Source of the DNA: CAJCIT01 sp963771305 | GTDB taxonomy: Bacteria > Acidobacteriota > Terriglobia > Bryobacterales > Bryobacteraceae | Length of the DNA: 64,000 nucleotides | NCBI GenBank assembly: GCA_963771305.1 | Contig: CAVYTS010000034.1 | Coordinates: 248,001-312,000 of the forward strand | Direction: 5' to 3' | Shown: positions 8,939 through 21,284 of the stretch, piece after piece | Layout: every line of letters begins with the position of its first letter | Position numbering within the stretch: the first letter of the stretch is position 1 | Position numbers and translations under genes: made by a program | Notes under the pieces: generated by a model | What the model saw: only the letters and a program-made list of their open reading frames with translations | Database searches by the model: none | What the model was told of the DNA's origin: nothing

Positions 8939-9594
8939 TCACTCGGTAATCAGGATGGGAAACCGCAGCGTCTTGGCGGGTGGAGTTCCCTTCTCAAAGG
9001 GGCGCGCGTAGCGAAACTCGAGCACCAGAAAGGCCGCCCGCTTGGCCGTGGCTGTGATTGATACCACCGCCGGGGCTCCGGGTCTTGGTACGAAAAGCTC
9101 CGTATCCGTACTCCAATTCTAAAAGGGGGCTCTTCGGGGGCGCCAGCCAGGAATAGCCCGTGCCGCTCTGAACCGGAAGGCTGAATTGAACCTTCTGGCC
9201 CACTTTCAGCTGTACCGCTTTGCCGGCGTCGGCGTCTGTTAGCGCTCCTTCGCCAACGGGTGCCAGATTGCGCGGTTGCTCGGCCTGGCAGTTGTCGGCG
9301 ATTTTCGCCCCGCCCTTTTCGAGGAACCGCCGATGCCTTTAATGAATAGCTCGTAGGTCTTGTCTCCATAGCGCGCTCCAGATCCGCTCATCAGCTGGCG
9401 TGAGCGGAATGGCCGGCAGCGGGCAAGAAGAGCGTCGCTTCCTGTCCACCCACCACAAACGCTGCGCCAAATGAGCCGCCCGACTGGCAATTGCAAACCC
9501 AGGTCAGGACCTCGGGGACAGGCGACTCCGCAGCCACGGCACCCGCGGCTATCACGGCACAGGTCAAACCAACACAGATTGATCGAAGTCGCAC
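8939..9594 (-). pseudogene. Secreted MliC-chagasin fusion inhibitor, frameshifted
   Basis: Reading the minus strand across three frame changes recovers one coherent protein. It begins with a signal peptide (MRLRSICVGLTCAVIAAGAVAAE). Next comes an MliC-like lysozyme-inhibitor domain: CNCQSGGSFGAAFVV, then MSGSGARYGDKTYELFIKG, FLEKGGAKIADNC. Last is a chagasin-type (MEROPS I42) cysteine-protease inhibitor domain: KVGQKVQFSLP with SGTGYSWLAPP, ending AAFLVLEFRYARPFEKG and LRFPILITE with stop at 8939-8941. The breaks lie near 9390-9400, near 9300 and near 9050. MliC inhibits C-type lysozyme and chagasin blocks papain-like proteases, so an intact version would guard the envelope against two kinds of lytic enzyme. 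The domain assignment is by motif reading only. Confidence 0.65.
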
Positions 9595-9609
9595 ATTCCC
9601 CCGTCTTCC

Positions 9610-10104
9610 TTAATACAACGGATAGGCCAAACCGGAATACCGGATCGTCGCCCGTTCGCCCTCAAAGATCTGCCGGAGATGGTGCTCCATGTGCGCCACG
9701 TAGTCCAGCATCATTTCTTCGAGCGACACCTTCCAGGATGGGCCAATGTGGCAACGCATCGAGAGCTTCTCGTCCGGCACGTGCCCGATAACGTAGCCCA
9801 GATGGCGGTTCAAGGCTGCCCAAAGCACCAGGGTCTGAGCCGCCGCCGATTCATGATAGTGCTGCATGCTCACCTGCTGCTCCTGCTGGTAAGAGGGCCA
9901 TTCGAACGAGTCTACGCTTAGTGCCCGAACCATTCGTTCCGTATTGTTCCGGGCCGAGTCGACCAGATGCCCTACGATCTCCACCCGCGACCATTTGCCG
10001 GGCGCCCGCCGCTGCTGCCAGCTTTTTGGTGACCAACCGCTGGTGGCATACTCAACGTCGACGATCAGGCGCTCAATCTGCGCGGGGATTCCAGGAAAGT
10101 CCAT
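9610..10104 (-). CDS. DinB-like (four-helix) protein
   Basis: 164 residues. It has the DinB/YfiT-type four-helix layout with the metal-binding histidine triad: one His in SRVEIVGHLVDSARNN and two in LDYVAHMEHHLRQIFEG. Motif APGKWSRVEIVGHL is characteristic of the DinB_2 subgroup. Members bind a divalent metal and several are thiol-dependent transferases (bacillithiol or mycothiol S-transferases), but many have no known role. It stands alone, facing away from the nitrile hydratase operon. Confidence 0.85.
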   Translation of the reverse strand: MDFPGIPAQIERLIVDVEYATSGWSPKSWQQRRAPGKWSRVEIVGHLVDSARNNTERMVRALSVDSFEWPSYQQEQQVSMQHYHESAAAQTLVLWAALNRHLGYVIGHVPDEKLSMRCHIGPSWKVSLEEMMLDYVAHMEHHLRQIFEGERATIRYSGLAYPLY

Positions 10105-10282
10105 CTCAGTTTGCAGTGTATCGAGTTACTCGGCGTAGCGCGATTCGTGGGAATCCGCAAAAACCCTGGGCGGTCCAGCCGTGGCGTGCCAGAAGACCCA
10201 AGCACCCTGTTGATGCCCACGCCGAGCAGGTGGTAGACTTCCTGGGTCAGCTTGGAAGGCCACCCGAAAAGGAGTGAGGCCT

Positions 10283-10651
10283 ATGAGTACTGCGGCGTTC
10301 GTGTTCAAGAGCTTGAATTCGCCCGACGAGGTGCGGACATTTGACAAGGGCAGGGTCGAAATCGTCAATGTGGGCGGAGCACTAATCGGCCGCGCTACGT
10401 TTGAGCCCGGCTGGAAGTGGTCAACATGCGTAAAACCGATTGCCAAGACGAACAGCTGCCAGTCCATGCATTGCGGATATCAACTCTCGGGGACGTTGAC
10501 GACGCGGATGAATGACGGAACCGAGAAGACTTCGAGGGCTGGGGACGTCCTCTATATTCCGCCAGGACACGACGCTTGGGTGGTCGGAGACGAACCGGTG
10601 GTGCTGGTCGACTTCCAGGGCATGGTCAATTACGCACAAAAGAGCAAGTAG
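10283..10651 (+). CDS. Single-domain cupin protein
   Basis: 122 residues with one cupin barrel: GRATFEPGWKWSTCVKP, CGYQLSGTLTTRMNDG, then GDVLYIPPGHDAWVVGDEP. The metal-binding histidines are reduced: the first motif has few of the usual His and Glu ligands, so binding may differ. The ATG at 10283 has AAAAGGAG about eight bases upstream, which is better than the in-frame GTG at 10274. It precedes the nitrile hydratase genes by about 50 bp in the same direction and may be part of the same transcript. Confidence 0.8.
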   Translation: MSTAAFVFKSLNSPDEVRTFDKGRVEIVNVGGALIGRATFEPGWKWSTCVKPIAKTNSCQSMHCGYQLSGTLTTRMNDGTEKTSRAGDVLYIPPGHDAWVVGDEPVVLVDFQGMVNYAQKSK

Positions 10652-10703
10652 GGATTCTGGACCAGCGTCACTAGCGACCGCCGGCGCAGCCGCCGCACAG
10701 ACT

Positions 10704-11324
10704 ATGGCACACGATCATGATCACGACCATCAAGCCGTCCCGTCCGACCCCGCCTTGCGCGTGAAAGCACTCGAATCGCTGCTAGTTGAAAGGGGGCTCG
10801 TTGACCCGGCGGCGCTCGACGTGCTCGTTGACCGGTTCGAACACAAAGTAGGTCCCCGCAATGGAGCACGGGTGGTGGCGCGAGCCTGGGTTGATCCCGC
10901 CTACAAGGAGCGTCTCTTGACGGATGCTCCAGCGGCCATCGCGGAAATGGGTTACACCAGCGGGCAGGGCGAACACATGATTGTGCTCGAGAACAGTCCC
11001 AAAGTCCACAACCTGGTGGTGTGTACGCTCTGTTCGTGTTACCCGTGGCCGGTACTTGGGCTGCCGCCGGTTTGGTACAAGTCAGCGGCCTACCGGTCGC
11101 GTGCCGTGATCGACCCGCGCGGCGTATTGCGCGAGTTCGGCACCCAAGTCGATGAAGACGCGGAAGTGCGGGTTTGGGACAGCACTGCGGAACTGCGCTA
11201 CATCGTGCTTCCGGAGCGTCCGGCCGGCACCGAAAGCCTGAACGAAGAGCAGCTCGCAGCACTAGTCACACGCGATGCCATGGTCGGCGTTACCAAGGTT
11301 GCTCCTCCGGGAGGAAAGGTATGA
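10704..11324 (+). CDS. Nitrile hydratase alpha subunit, cobalt type
   Basis: 206 residues. The metal claw is VCTLCSC at residues 106-112; Thr after the first Cys marks the cobalt-binding class (iron enzymes carry Ser there). Cys110, Ser111 and Cys112 supply the ligands that become oxidised in the mature centre. The start at 10704 begins with a histidine/aspartate repeat (HDHDHDH), which could help metal loading. The family core is visible: RVKALESLLVERGLVDP, then NGARVVARAWVDPAYKERLL. The enzyme hydrates nitriles to amides. The alpha gene ends inside the start of the beta gene (ATGA overlap). Confidence 0.95.
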   Translation: MAHDHDHDHQAVPSDPALRVKALESLLVERGLVDPAALDVLVDRFEHKVGPRNGARVVARAWVDPAYKERLLTDAPAAIAEMGYTSGQGEHMIVLENSPKVHNLVVCTLCSCYPWPVLGLPPVWYKSAAYRSRAVIDPRGVLREFGTQVDEDAEVRVWDSTAELRYIVLPERPAGTESLNEEQLAALVTRDAMVGVTKVAPPGGKV

Positions 11325-11980
11325 ACGGCATCCACGATATGGGCGGCCTACAGGACATGGGCCGCGTTCAGTATGAGACAGATGAGCCCGTGTTCCATGC
11401 GGCCTGGGAGGGACGCGTGTATGGGATCAACGCGTCGCTCCGGAGGCTTGGCAAGTGGAACCTGGACGCCTGGCGGTATCAAATCGAACTACTGCCTCCC
11501 GTCGACTACCTGCGTATGACCTACTACGAGCGATGGCTGCGGATCAACGAGCAACTGCTTGTGGAGCATGGCTTGGTCACGCCGAAGGAGCTGGAAACCG
11601 GCACGCCAGATCCCGGGTCCGCGAAAGCGGTTCCGGCGTTGACGGCCGTTGTTGCAGCTCGTAGTCTTGGCCGCGGCATGCCTTCGAGCGATGATCCCAA
11701 AGTGCCGCCTAAGTTTCGGGCTGGCCAGTGCGTACGGGCCCGCAACACGAACCCAACCGGGCACACCCGGCTCCCGCGCTACGCCCGAGGCAAAACGGGC
11801 ATCATCACACTGGATCACGGCGTCTACTCGTTTCCCGACAGCAACGCGCAGTTTCAGGGCGAGAAACGGCAGCACGTTTACTCCGTCCGTTTTTCCGCTC
11901 GCGAGCTTTGGGGCGAGCAGGCATCGGTCCGGGACTCCGTTCATCTGGACATGTGGGACGACTACCTTGAGCACGCGTGA
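11321..11980 (+). CDS. Nitrile hydratase beta subunit
   Basis: 219 residues. The N-terminus MNGIHDMGGLQDMGRVQ is the family signature, and the C-terminal half has the SH3-like barrel with RYARGKTGIITLDHGVYSFPD and the ending SVHLDMWDDYLE. It forms the alpha-beta dimer whose interface holds the metal centre. The start ATG at 11321 overlaps the alpha stop and has a strong GGAGGAAAGG ribosome-binding site inside the alpha gene, so the two subunits are coupled for stoichiometric synthesis. Confidence 0.95.
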   Translation: MNGIHDMGGLQDMGRVQYETDEPVFHAAWEGRVYGINASLRRLGKWNLDAWRYQIELLPPVDYLRMTYYERWLRINEQLLVEHGLVTPKELETGTPDPGSAKAVPALTAVVAARSLGRGMPSSDDPKVPPKFRAGQCVRARNTNPTGHTRLPRYARGKTGIITLDHGVYSFPDSNAQFQGEKRQHVYSVRFSARELWGEQASVRDSVHLDMWDDYLEHA

Positions 11981-12341
11981 CCTCAATCTGCCCCAACTGC
12001 CGCTTGACGCCGGCGGGCCAGTCTTCGCCGAGCCCTGGCAGGCGCAGGCCTTCGCGATGACCGTGAGACTCTCCGAGGAGGGGCACTTCACCTGGAAGGA
12101 ATGGGCGGCCGCGCTGGCTGCGGAACTCCAAGCCGCAGCCGATCGCGGCGAACCCGACGACGGCTCCCGGTACTATCACCATTGGCTGGCAGCCCTGGAA
12201 AAGCTGGTGATTGCGAAACAGCTAGCCGACCCCGCCGCCCTGCTAGCGCGAAAGGAAGCCTGGGCGGACGCCTATCGGCACACACCGCACGGCAAACCGG
12301 TCGAACTCAGGCCGGGCGGCGCTCGCCACGAGCGCTCGTAA
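11967..12341 (+). CDS. Nitrile hydratase accessory (activator) protein
   Basis: 124 residues from a TTG start at 11967, which lies inside the 3' end of the beta gene. The sequence PVFAEPWQAQAFAMTVRLSEEGHFTWKEWAAALAAEL matches the small beta-like activator proteins that load cobalt into the alpha subunit. Then YYHHWLAALEKLVI and a C-terminal HTPHGKPVEL follow. The order alpha, beta, activator is typical for Co-type operons. No amidase gene is seen downstream, so the amide product may be handled elsewhere. Confidence 0.88.
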   Translation: MSTRDLNLPQLPLDAGGPVFAEPWQAQAFAMTVRLSEEGHFTWKEWAAALAAELQAAADRGEPDDGSRYYHHWLAALEKLVIAKQLADPAALLARKEAWADAYRHTPHGKPVELRPGGARHERS

Positions 12342-12350
12342 GCACGCCCT

Positions 12351-12890
12351 TCAAGGTTGCTTTGGAAGCCGACTGTCGACCTCAGCCCAGAGTTCACCCA
12401 CGGGGGTGGGCGCCAGCCGGGGGCCGGCGGTGAGTTCAGCGACCACGCCCGGTTCCGGATGATCTAGCGACATTTGGTATGCGGTGCGCTGCTCGGGATC
12501 GACGATCCAGACGTATTGGACTTTCCAATCGATGTAGTGAGCCGCCTTGGCAATAATCCGTTGGAGGCTGTCGGTTGGGGAAAGAATCTCGATTGCGATC
12601 TCAAATGGTTCAGCCGGATAGGTGGTCTCAAAGGCGGTCGGATTGGCGATCAGGTCCGGAATCGGCTGTGCCAAATTCGAGAGCTTCAGGCGAACTTCGG
12701 AGGCTGGGACATACCCGCGGCAGAGAAGCAGATAGCCAAGGATGGCCTGAACGATTCCATGAAGGAGCGTGGGCCCGGACTTCTCAAAGGCCTCCCCAAA
12801 CCAATATTCGTGGTAGGGCTTGCGATCGCCGAAGCGACTTTCGAATTCCTGGAGGCTTAAGAATGGGAGCTGCCGCCATAAGTCTATCAT
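12351..12890 (-). CDS. Uma2-type (DUF820) endonuclease-fold protein
   Basis: 179 residues from ATG 12890; the frame is open to 12959 but the extra residues overlap a hairpin. Landmarks of the Uma2/DUF820 family: PIPDLIANP near the middle, then EIAIEILSPTDSLQRIIAKAAHYIDWKVQYVWIVDPEQRTAY. The restriction-endonuclease-like core has Asp (PDL), Glu (EIL) and a lysine region. These genes are abundant and often multicopy in Acidobacteriota and Cyanobacteria, and their role is not settled. It is convergent with the nitrile hydratase operon. Confidence 0.82.
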   Translation of the reverse strand: MIDLWRQLPFLSLQEFESRFGDRKPYHEYWFGEAFEKSGPTLLHGIVQAILGYLLLCRGYVPASEVRLKLSNLAQPIPDLIANPTAFETTYPAEPFEIAIEILSPTDSLQRIIAKAAHYIDWKVQYVWIVDPEQRTAYQMSLDHPEPGVVAELTAGPRLAPTPVGELWAEVDSRLPKQP

Positions 12891-12918
12891 CCGTGACAGA
12901 ACGATGCGACGCAAAGAA

Positions 12919-12938
12919 GCCCAACCTTTCGGTCGGGC
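12919..12938. terminator. GC-rich hairpin, terminator-like, second copy
   Basis: Stem GCCC-ACC / GGT-GGGC with loop TTTC. It is nearly the same hairpin as the strong terminator at 14689-14720 after the 5S gene. On the minus strand it is followed by CTTCTTTG, a weaker U-tract. It lies downstream of the group II intron and upstream of the Uma2 gene. Confidence 0.5.
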
Positions 12939-12971
12939 CTTCGTTGTTTCGCTGATCACCAGAAAGCTACT

Positions 12972-13626
12972 TGCCGAGTCGCCCCGGGGAATTTCACCCC
13001 GAGGCGCTCACAGATTCCGGACGTGAACCTCTCGATTCATCCGGCTCGTGCCACTCAGTGAAAGCTGCCGCCTTCTGCCGAAACCAGCGAGTTCCTCCGG
13101 TTGCCCGTTGACCCTGACGGTCTCGACACGAGTGACCTGCTCCCTTCGCTCCTCGGGCATTACCCCGGATCACCGCTACTACGAAGCAGTCCGCCCCTGA
13201 TTAACGCTTCGGTACTTTCAGCCTCGGATTTCGTCTCCTTGGGCCTTTTCCCTTACCATCGTCAACCAGGTTCTCAAGTTCCGTACGAAAAGCCCGGGCT
13301 AGAGTCACGCCTTCTATACACCGGACATCACCCGGCCAGTAAGCAGGTAACCGCCAGGCTGCTCCCGGAGTAAGGGTGCGACTCCGGTTTCGATGCCTTG
13401 TAAGGAGTTTTCGATGCGTCATCGAAGGTTCGTTTACACTCGTCTCTCTAACCCATACATGACGTGATCAAATGCCACGCCTTTTAACCATAACGTTCAC
13501 CACCGCAGCCCTTAGACCGTAGCAGCTTATGGCAGTTTGAAGCCTCCCCCTACAGAGCGGCTCCGAGGGGCCCACCCTCATCTTTTCGTACAGCATGACG
13601 CTTTTCGCGTCTTCTTGACACAACAC
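12972..13626 (-). ncRNA. ORF-less group II intron (ribozyme)
   Basis: About 650 nt, minus strand. The 5' end is placed at GTGTTG (13626), fitting the GUGYG consensus. Domain I landmarks follow in order: GTCATGCTG, CTCTGTA, a GCATCGAAAAC...GCATCGAAAC repeat, GTGTATAGAAG, ACGGAACTTGAGAACC, GCTGAAAGTACC and GGGGCGGACTGC...CGTAGTAG. Domain V is at 13013-13047 and begins GAGCCGGATG with the returning strand CACGTCCGG. Domain VI is the GAG...GGGGTGAAATTCCCC...CTC hairpin at about 12976-13010, with unpaired A candidates. No reverse transcriptase is encoded; domain IV is short. The 3' end is uncertain by several bases. Mobility would need an intron-encoded protein acting in trans. Confidence 0.85.
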
Positions 13627-14631
13627 CCCGTAGCTCCCTACATACTCTGCCAGAACCAGATGCGCAGCCGTCGTTGGATGTATCGGGTCCCAGAAAAGAA
13701 ACTGATTCGGGTTATGCGATGCGCACGTCGCGAGACCATCCGGCCCGCACCACCCCGCATCCTTCACGTTCACAAATCCATACTTTCCAGGATTCGCCAC
13801 AATAGCGTTGAACAGGCCATACGTGTTCACAACCTTAATATCGATTCCGTATCGAAGCTTCAGGACAGCAGCATCCACATCCATTTCTACGTTGAAGATC
13901 TGGGCGGCGTTGTCGGCTACTGCCTTTCCCAGAATGCGGTCCAACAGGTTAGAGTTGTCGTTGAATTCAGGGACTTGACCCAGCGGCGGAAGATTCAGCC
14001 ATAGGAAGTGCTTGCCCCCCGCGCTCGCGAGAGCAACGGTATCGGCGGCAATTGCGTCGGCCGCATTCTTCGCCACCTTGGGATAGGTGAGGAGCGTCGC
14101 CGTTGATCCGACCGCCGCATAAATGTTGTTCGCGCCGGCCCAAAGCACATACAGGTTGCCCGGCGATGCGTGGAAGCCGTTGAAGGCGAGAAACAGCCCG
14201 ACCTGGTCGGTGGTGCCCGGAGCCTGATCGTATCCCGGAGTCAGAAAGCCGGTTGGAGAAAAGCTTGGATTGCTGCCGGCTAATGCCGAAGCAACCGCGA
14301 AGTTTGTGGCGGAATAGTTTATCGACAGAACGCCGAAGGAGGGACTCACCAGGAACGGCTGAGGATCAGGGAGGGAAGTGAGGGCCGCAAACTGATCGAT
14401 CCAGAGGCCGAATGGGCCGCTGGTGGCAGGGGTGGTAGCCGGGCCATCGGTGGCCGCGTTCGGGGCGTAATTGCCTAACGTCAAGCCGACCGAGGCTAGG
14501 GCGGCAGCCGCATTTCCGTTGTCGGACAGGCTATCGCCGAAGACAACTAACGGGTAATTGGACTGAGCCTGCGCAGAATACACGGACAGGCCGAGAATCA
14601 GGAGCACGGTACGAAGTGGATGGAATCGCAT
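13468..14631 (-). CDS. SGNH/GDSL hydrolase, 3' end interrupted by the group II intron
   Basis: The hydrolase body is 13627-14631; downstream of 13627 the reading frame runs into the intron and stops at 13468, so those last 53 codons are not hydrolase sequence. A signal peptide (RTVLLILGLSVYSAQAQ) indicates secretion. Block I is GDSLSDNGN with the catalytic serine, block III is WAGANN and block V is DPIHPT with Asp and His. All catalytic blocks lie before the intron. It resembles thermolabile-hemolysin-like lipases/esterases. The ATG at 14631 is preferred to the GTG at 14658. Splicing would restore the original C-terminal codons after AEYVGSYG. Confidence 0.85.
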   Translation of the reverse strand: MRFHPLRTVLLILGLSVYSAQAQSNYPLVVFGDSLSDNGNAAAALASVGLTLGNYAPNAATDGPATTPATSGPFGLWIDQFAALTSLPDPQPFLVSPSFGVLSINYSATNFAVASALAGSNPSFSPTGFLTPGYDQAPGTTDQVGLFLAFNGFHASPGNLYVLWAGANNIYAAVGSTATLLTYPKVAKNAADAIAADTVALASAGGKHFLWLNLPPLGQVPEFNDNSNLLDRILGKAVADNAAQIFNVEMDVDAAVLKLRYGIDIKVVNTYGLFNAIVANPGKYGFVNVKDAGWCGPDGLATCASHNPNQFLFWDPIHPTTAAHLVLAEYVGSYGVLCQEDAKSVMLYEKMRVGPSEPLCRGRLQTAISCYGLRAAVVNVMVKRRGI

Positions 14632-14688
14632 GTCGGATAGACAAACCTCGCAGGACACGGTATCACATTTTCAGCAAGGCACAAACGC

Positions 14689-14720
14689 AAAAAAGCCCAA
14701 CCTTTCGATTGGGCTTTTTA
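14689..14720 (-). terminator. rRNA operon terminator (bidirectional)
   Basis: Hairpin AGCCCAA / TTGGGCT with loop CCTTTCGA, followed by a run of T on both strands (TTTTTT on the minus strand after the stem). It lies just after the 3' end of the 5S gene, so it ends the rRNA transcript. It is also 58 bp upstream of the SGNH hydrolase start and should insulate it from rRNA transcription. Confidence 0.85.
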
Positions 14721-14729
14721 GTTGTTAAT

Positions 14730-14844
<115 letters not shown>

Positions 14845-14978
14845 AAGTTGTTGCTGGAGGCTTTGCGGCCTGCGACAGCGAAACTCTCAAGAATCTGCTG
14901 GGACTGAATACTTTATTGACGGAACATACCAACAAGAAACAAAATTTACAAAAAACTCAAACGCACAATTAATTTTAT

Positions 14979-17879
<2,901 letters not shown>

Positions 17880-18287
17880 ATAAAATCAATTCTACATTCG
17901 AGTTTCTTCTAATTCTTACAACCCGTCTTCTGAAACCCCGCCGGCATCACTGCTGTCGGGAACGTCCGATCGGGCTGTGCGCTACCTGCCACACATAATC
18001 ACCGCCCCAACCGCCGCCTTTGTTAGAGGCAACGATCGGAAACGATCGTGGACAGGATTTTGCAACTTGTAGTTGCCCGTCAATAAAGTATTCAGTTTTC
18101 AAAGAACCGCATCCGTTCGCACGGATGAATCCTCAAGTTGGCCCGCTCCTCGGAATAACCCGGAAGCGATCCCAAAACCCAGGAAGAAATCGTCTCGCGC
18201 CTGGCGAAACAGCTTCTTTCTGGCTTCTGGTTTAATTCTTATACGTCGCTACGCGGTTGAATCCCATCCAAACCGAACTCTTTGGTT
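17880..18287 (-). other. Spacer between tRNA-Ile and 23S
   Basis: About 400 bp of rRNA spacer. No gene is seen. It presumably holds the processing stem that pairs with sequence after the 23S gene (the motif TTAATTTTATGGTCAAG-like is mirrored near both ends, by eye). Short ORFs here are shadows. Confidence 0.7.
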
Positions 18288-18364
18288 TGGTGGGCCTGGG
18301 TAGACTCGAACTACCGACCTCGCCCTTATCAGGGGCGCGCTCTAACCACCTGAGCTACAGGCCC
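18288..18364 (-). tRNA. tRNA-Ile(GAT)
   Basis: 77 nt including an encoded CCA. It reads GGGCCTGTAGCTCAGG at the 5' end, with the anticodon loop CTGATAAG (anticodon GAT) and the T-arm GGTTCGAGT-type segment. Acceptor stem GGGCCTG pairs with CAGGCCC. It lies 9 bp after tRNA-Ala. Confidence 0.96.
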
Positions 18365-18373
18365 AGAAGGAGC

Positions 18374-18449
18374 TGGTGGAGCTGGTCGGGATCGAACCGG
18401 CGACCTCCTGAATGCAAATCAGGCGCTCTCCCAGCTGAGCTACAGCCCC
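18374..18449 (-). tRNA. tRNA-Ala(TGC)
   Basis: 76 nt including an encoded CCA. It starts GGGGCTGTAGCTCAGC, with anticodon loop TTTGCAT (anticodon TGC) and T-arm GGTTCGATCC. Acceptor stem GGGGCTG pairs with CAGCTCC through one G-U-type position. It is the first tRNA after the 16S gene, reversing the common Ile-Ala order. Confidence 0.96.
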
Positions 18450-20304
<1,855 letters not shown>

Positions 20305-21259
20305 TCTTGTTGAGTATGGCCCTGCTTTCGCAGGACCGGTCTCGCTCCAGCTTATTACTCAAATGTCTGACGAATTACTTCAATTGCGTCCAACCAGATT
20401 GTCAAACAACTGCGCAACCGAATGAACGATGACGAGTTGCCCCGCAAGGTCCACCGATTACCGGCCTCGAAGCCGTTCGGGCTTCACCTCCCTTCCGTTT
20501 TTATACGGACGCGAGTGGCTTACACCCAGAAATTTCGGAACTCTCGTTCCTGATTAAAACAAAGATCTGCGAGAAGGTTGGAACCGCTTCAGAACTGCTA
20601 TGGTGTCCCAGGAACCGACCAGCGACTGCCGATCAGCGTTACTTCTTGTGACCCTAAATGGTTCGCTACGTTTCCGCGGCGTCACCAGCGTCGTTTTCAC
20701 AACGCCCATCTGCTAATCTATCAAATTTATCCAGGCCTTAGCAAGCTCTTTGCAGAACTATTATTCGGATTCACTCGCTGCCGGCTGTTTCCGTCGGGCT
20801 GCCTCAAAACTACCGGGCGTCGCGACTGCCGTTCCGACGGCGCTACCGTTGGCCACTCGCCCCAAGCGAACTACCTTGCTTTCGGCGACAGTCACAGGTT
20901 ATCAGACCACCAGCACTCCCGCAAGCCACCGGGGACATGTTTCTGTGGAAGTCCTGTGGAAATGACGAGGCATGGAGATCCAACGCCCACACAAAGAACA
21001 TCCGGATCAAGGCTGTCCGCGCCGAAGCAACCATCCTGATACGTTGCTTGTTTACAATAGTTTAGGAGGCGCTGTTAATTGCCGAAAACTCAAGCTTGTT
21101 CAACTTCAGCATCTGTGGCGCGGGCTTCAGCCTGCTGAGCCGAGATTCGCCTCGGCTTTGGTCTTCATTCCGATTCGGAGCAGTTACTGGAGTTTTCACA
21201 CACACTCTGACGCGCGCGGTTCCGTGCTGGAGACACGTTGAGCGGAACTCTTTGTCGTT
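20305..21259 (-). promoter_or_regulatory. rRNA operon upstream and leader region, no gene
   Basis: About 950 bp without a convincing gene. It must contain the rRNA promoters on the minus strand. A TTGACA box is present at 20400-20405 (minus strand), but the -10 at normal spacing (TGAAGT) is poor, so no promoter is claimed firmly. A CGTATAAAAACG palindrome lies near 20497-20508. The small open frames between 20578 and 21241 have no recognisable domain or ribosome-binding site. Confidence 0.5.
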
Positions 21260-21284
21260 CTAATTTGTTGGAGGTGTTTCTGCA

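Noticed and set aside
10652..10703. Alanine-rich codons before the nitrile hydratase alpha start (ASLATAGAAAAQT) that look like the end of a Tat signal peptide
   Set aside because: No start codon or twin-arginine motif is in frame, and nitrile hydratase is cytoplasmic; a decayed leader cannot be shown.
13101..13422. Small ORFs on both strands in 12970-13440
   Set aside because: They fall inside the group II intron domains and have no ribosome-binding site or family match.
20395..20406. TTGACA upstream of the 16S gene as the rRNA promoter
   Set aside because: The -10 at normal spacing is poor; kept only as a note in the upstream region.
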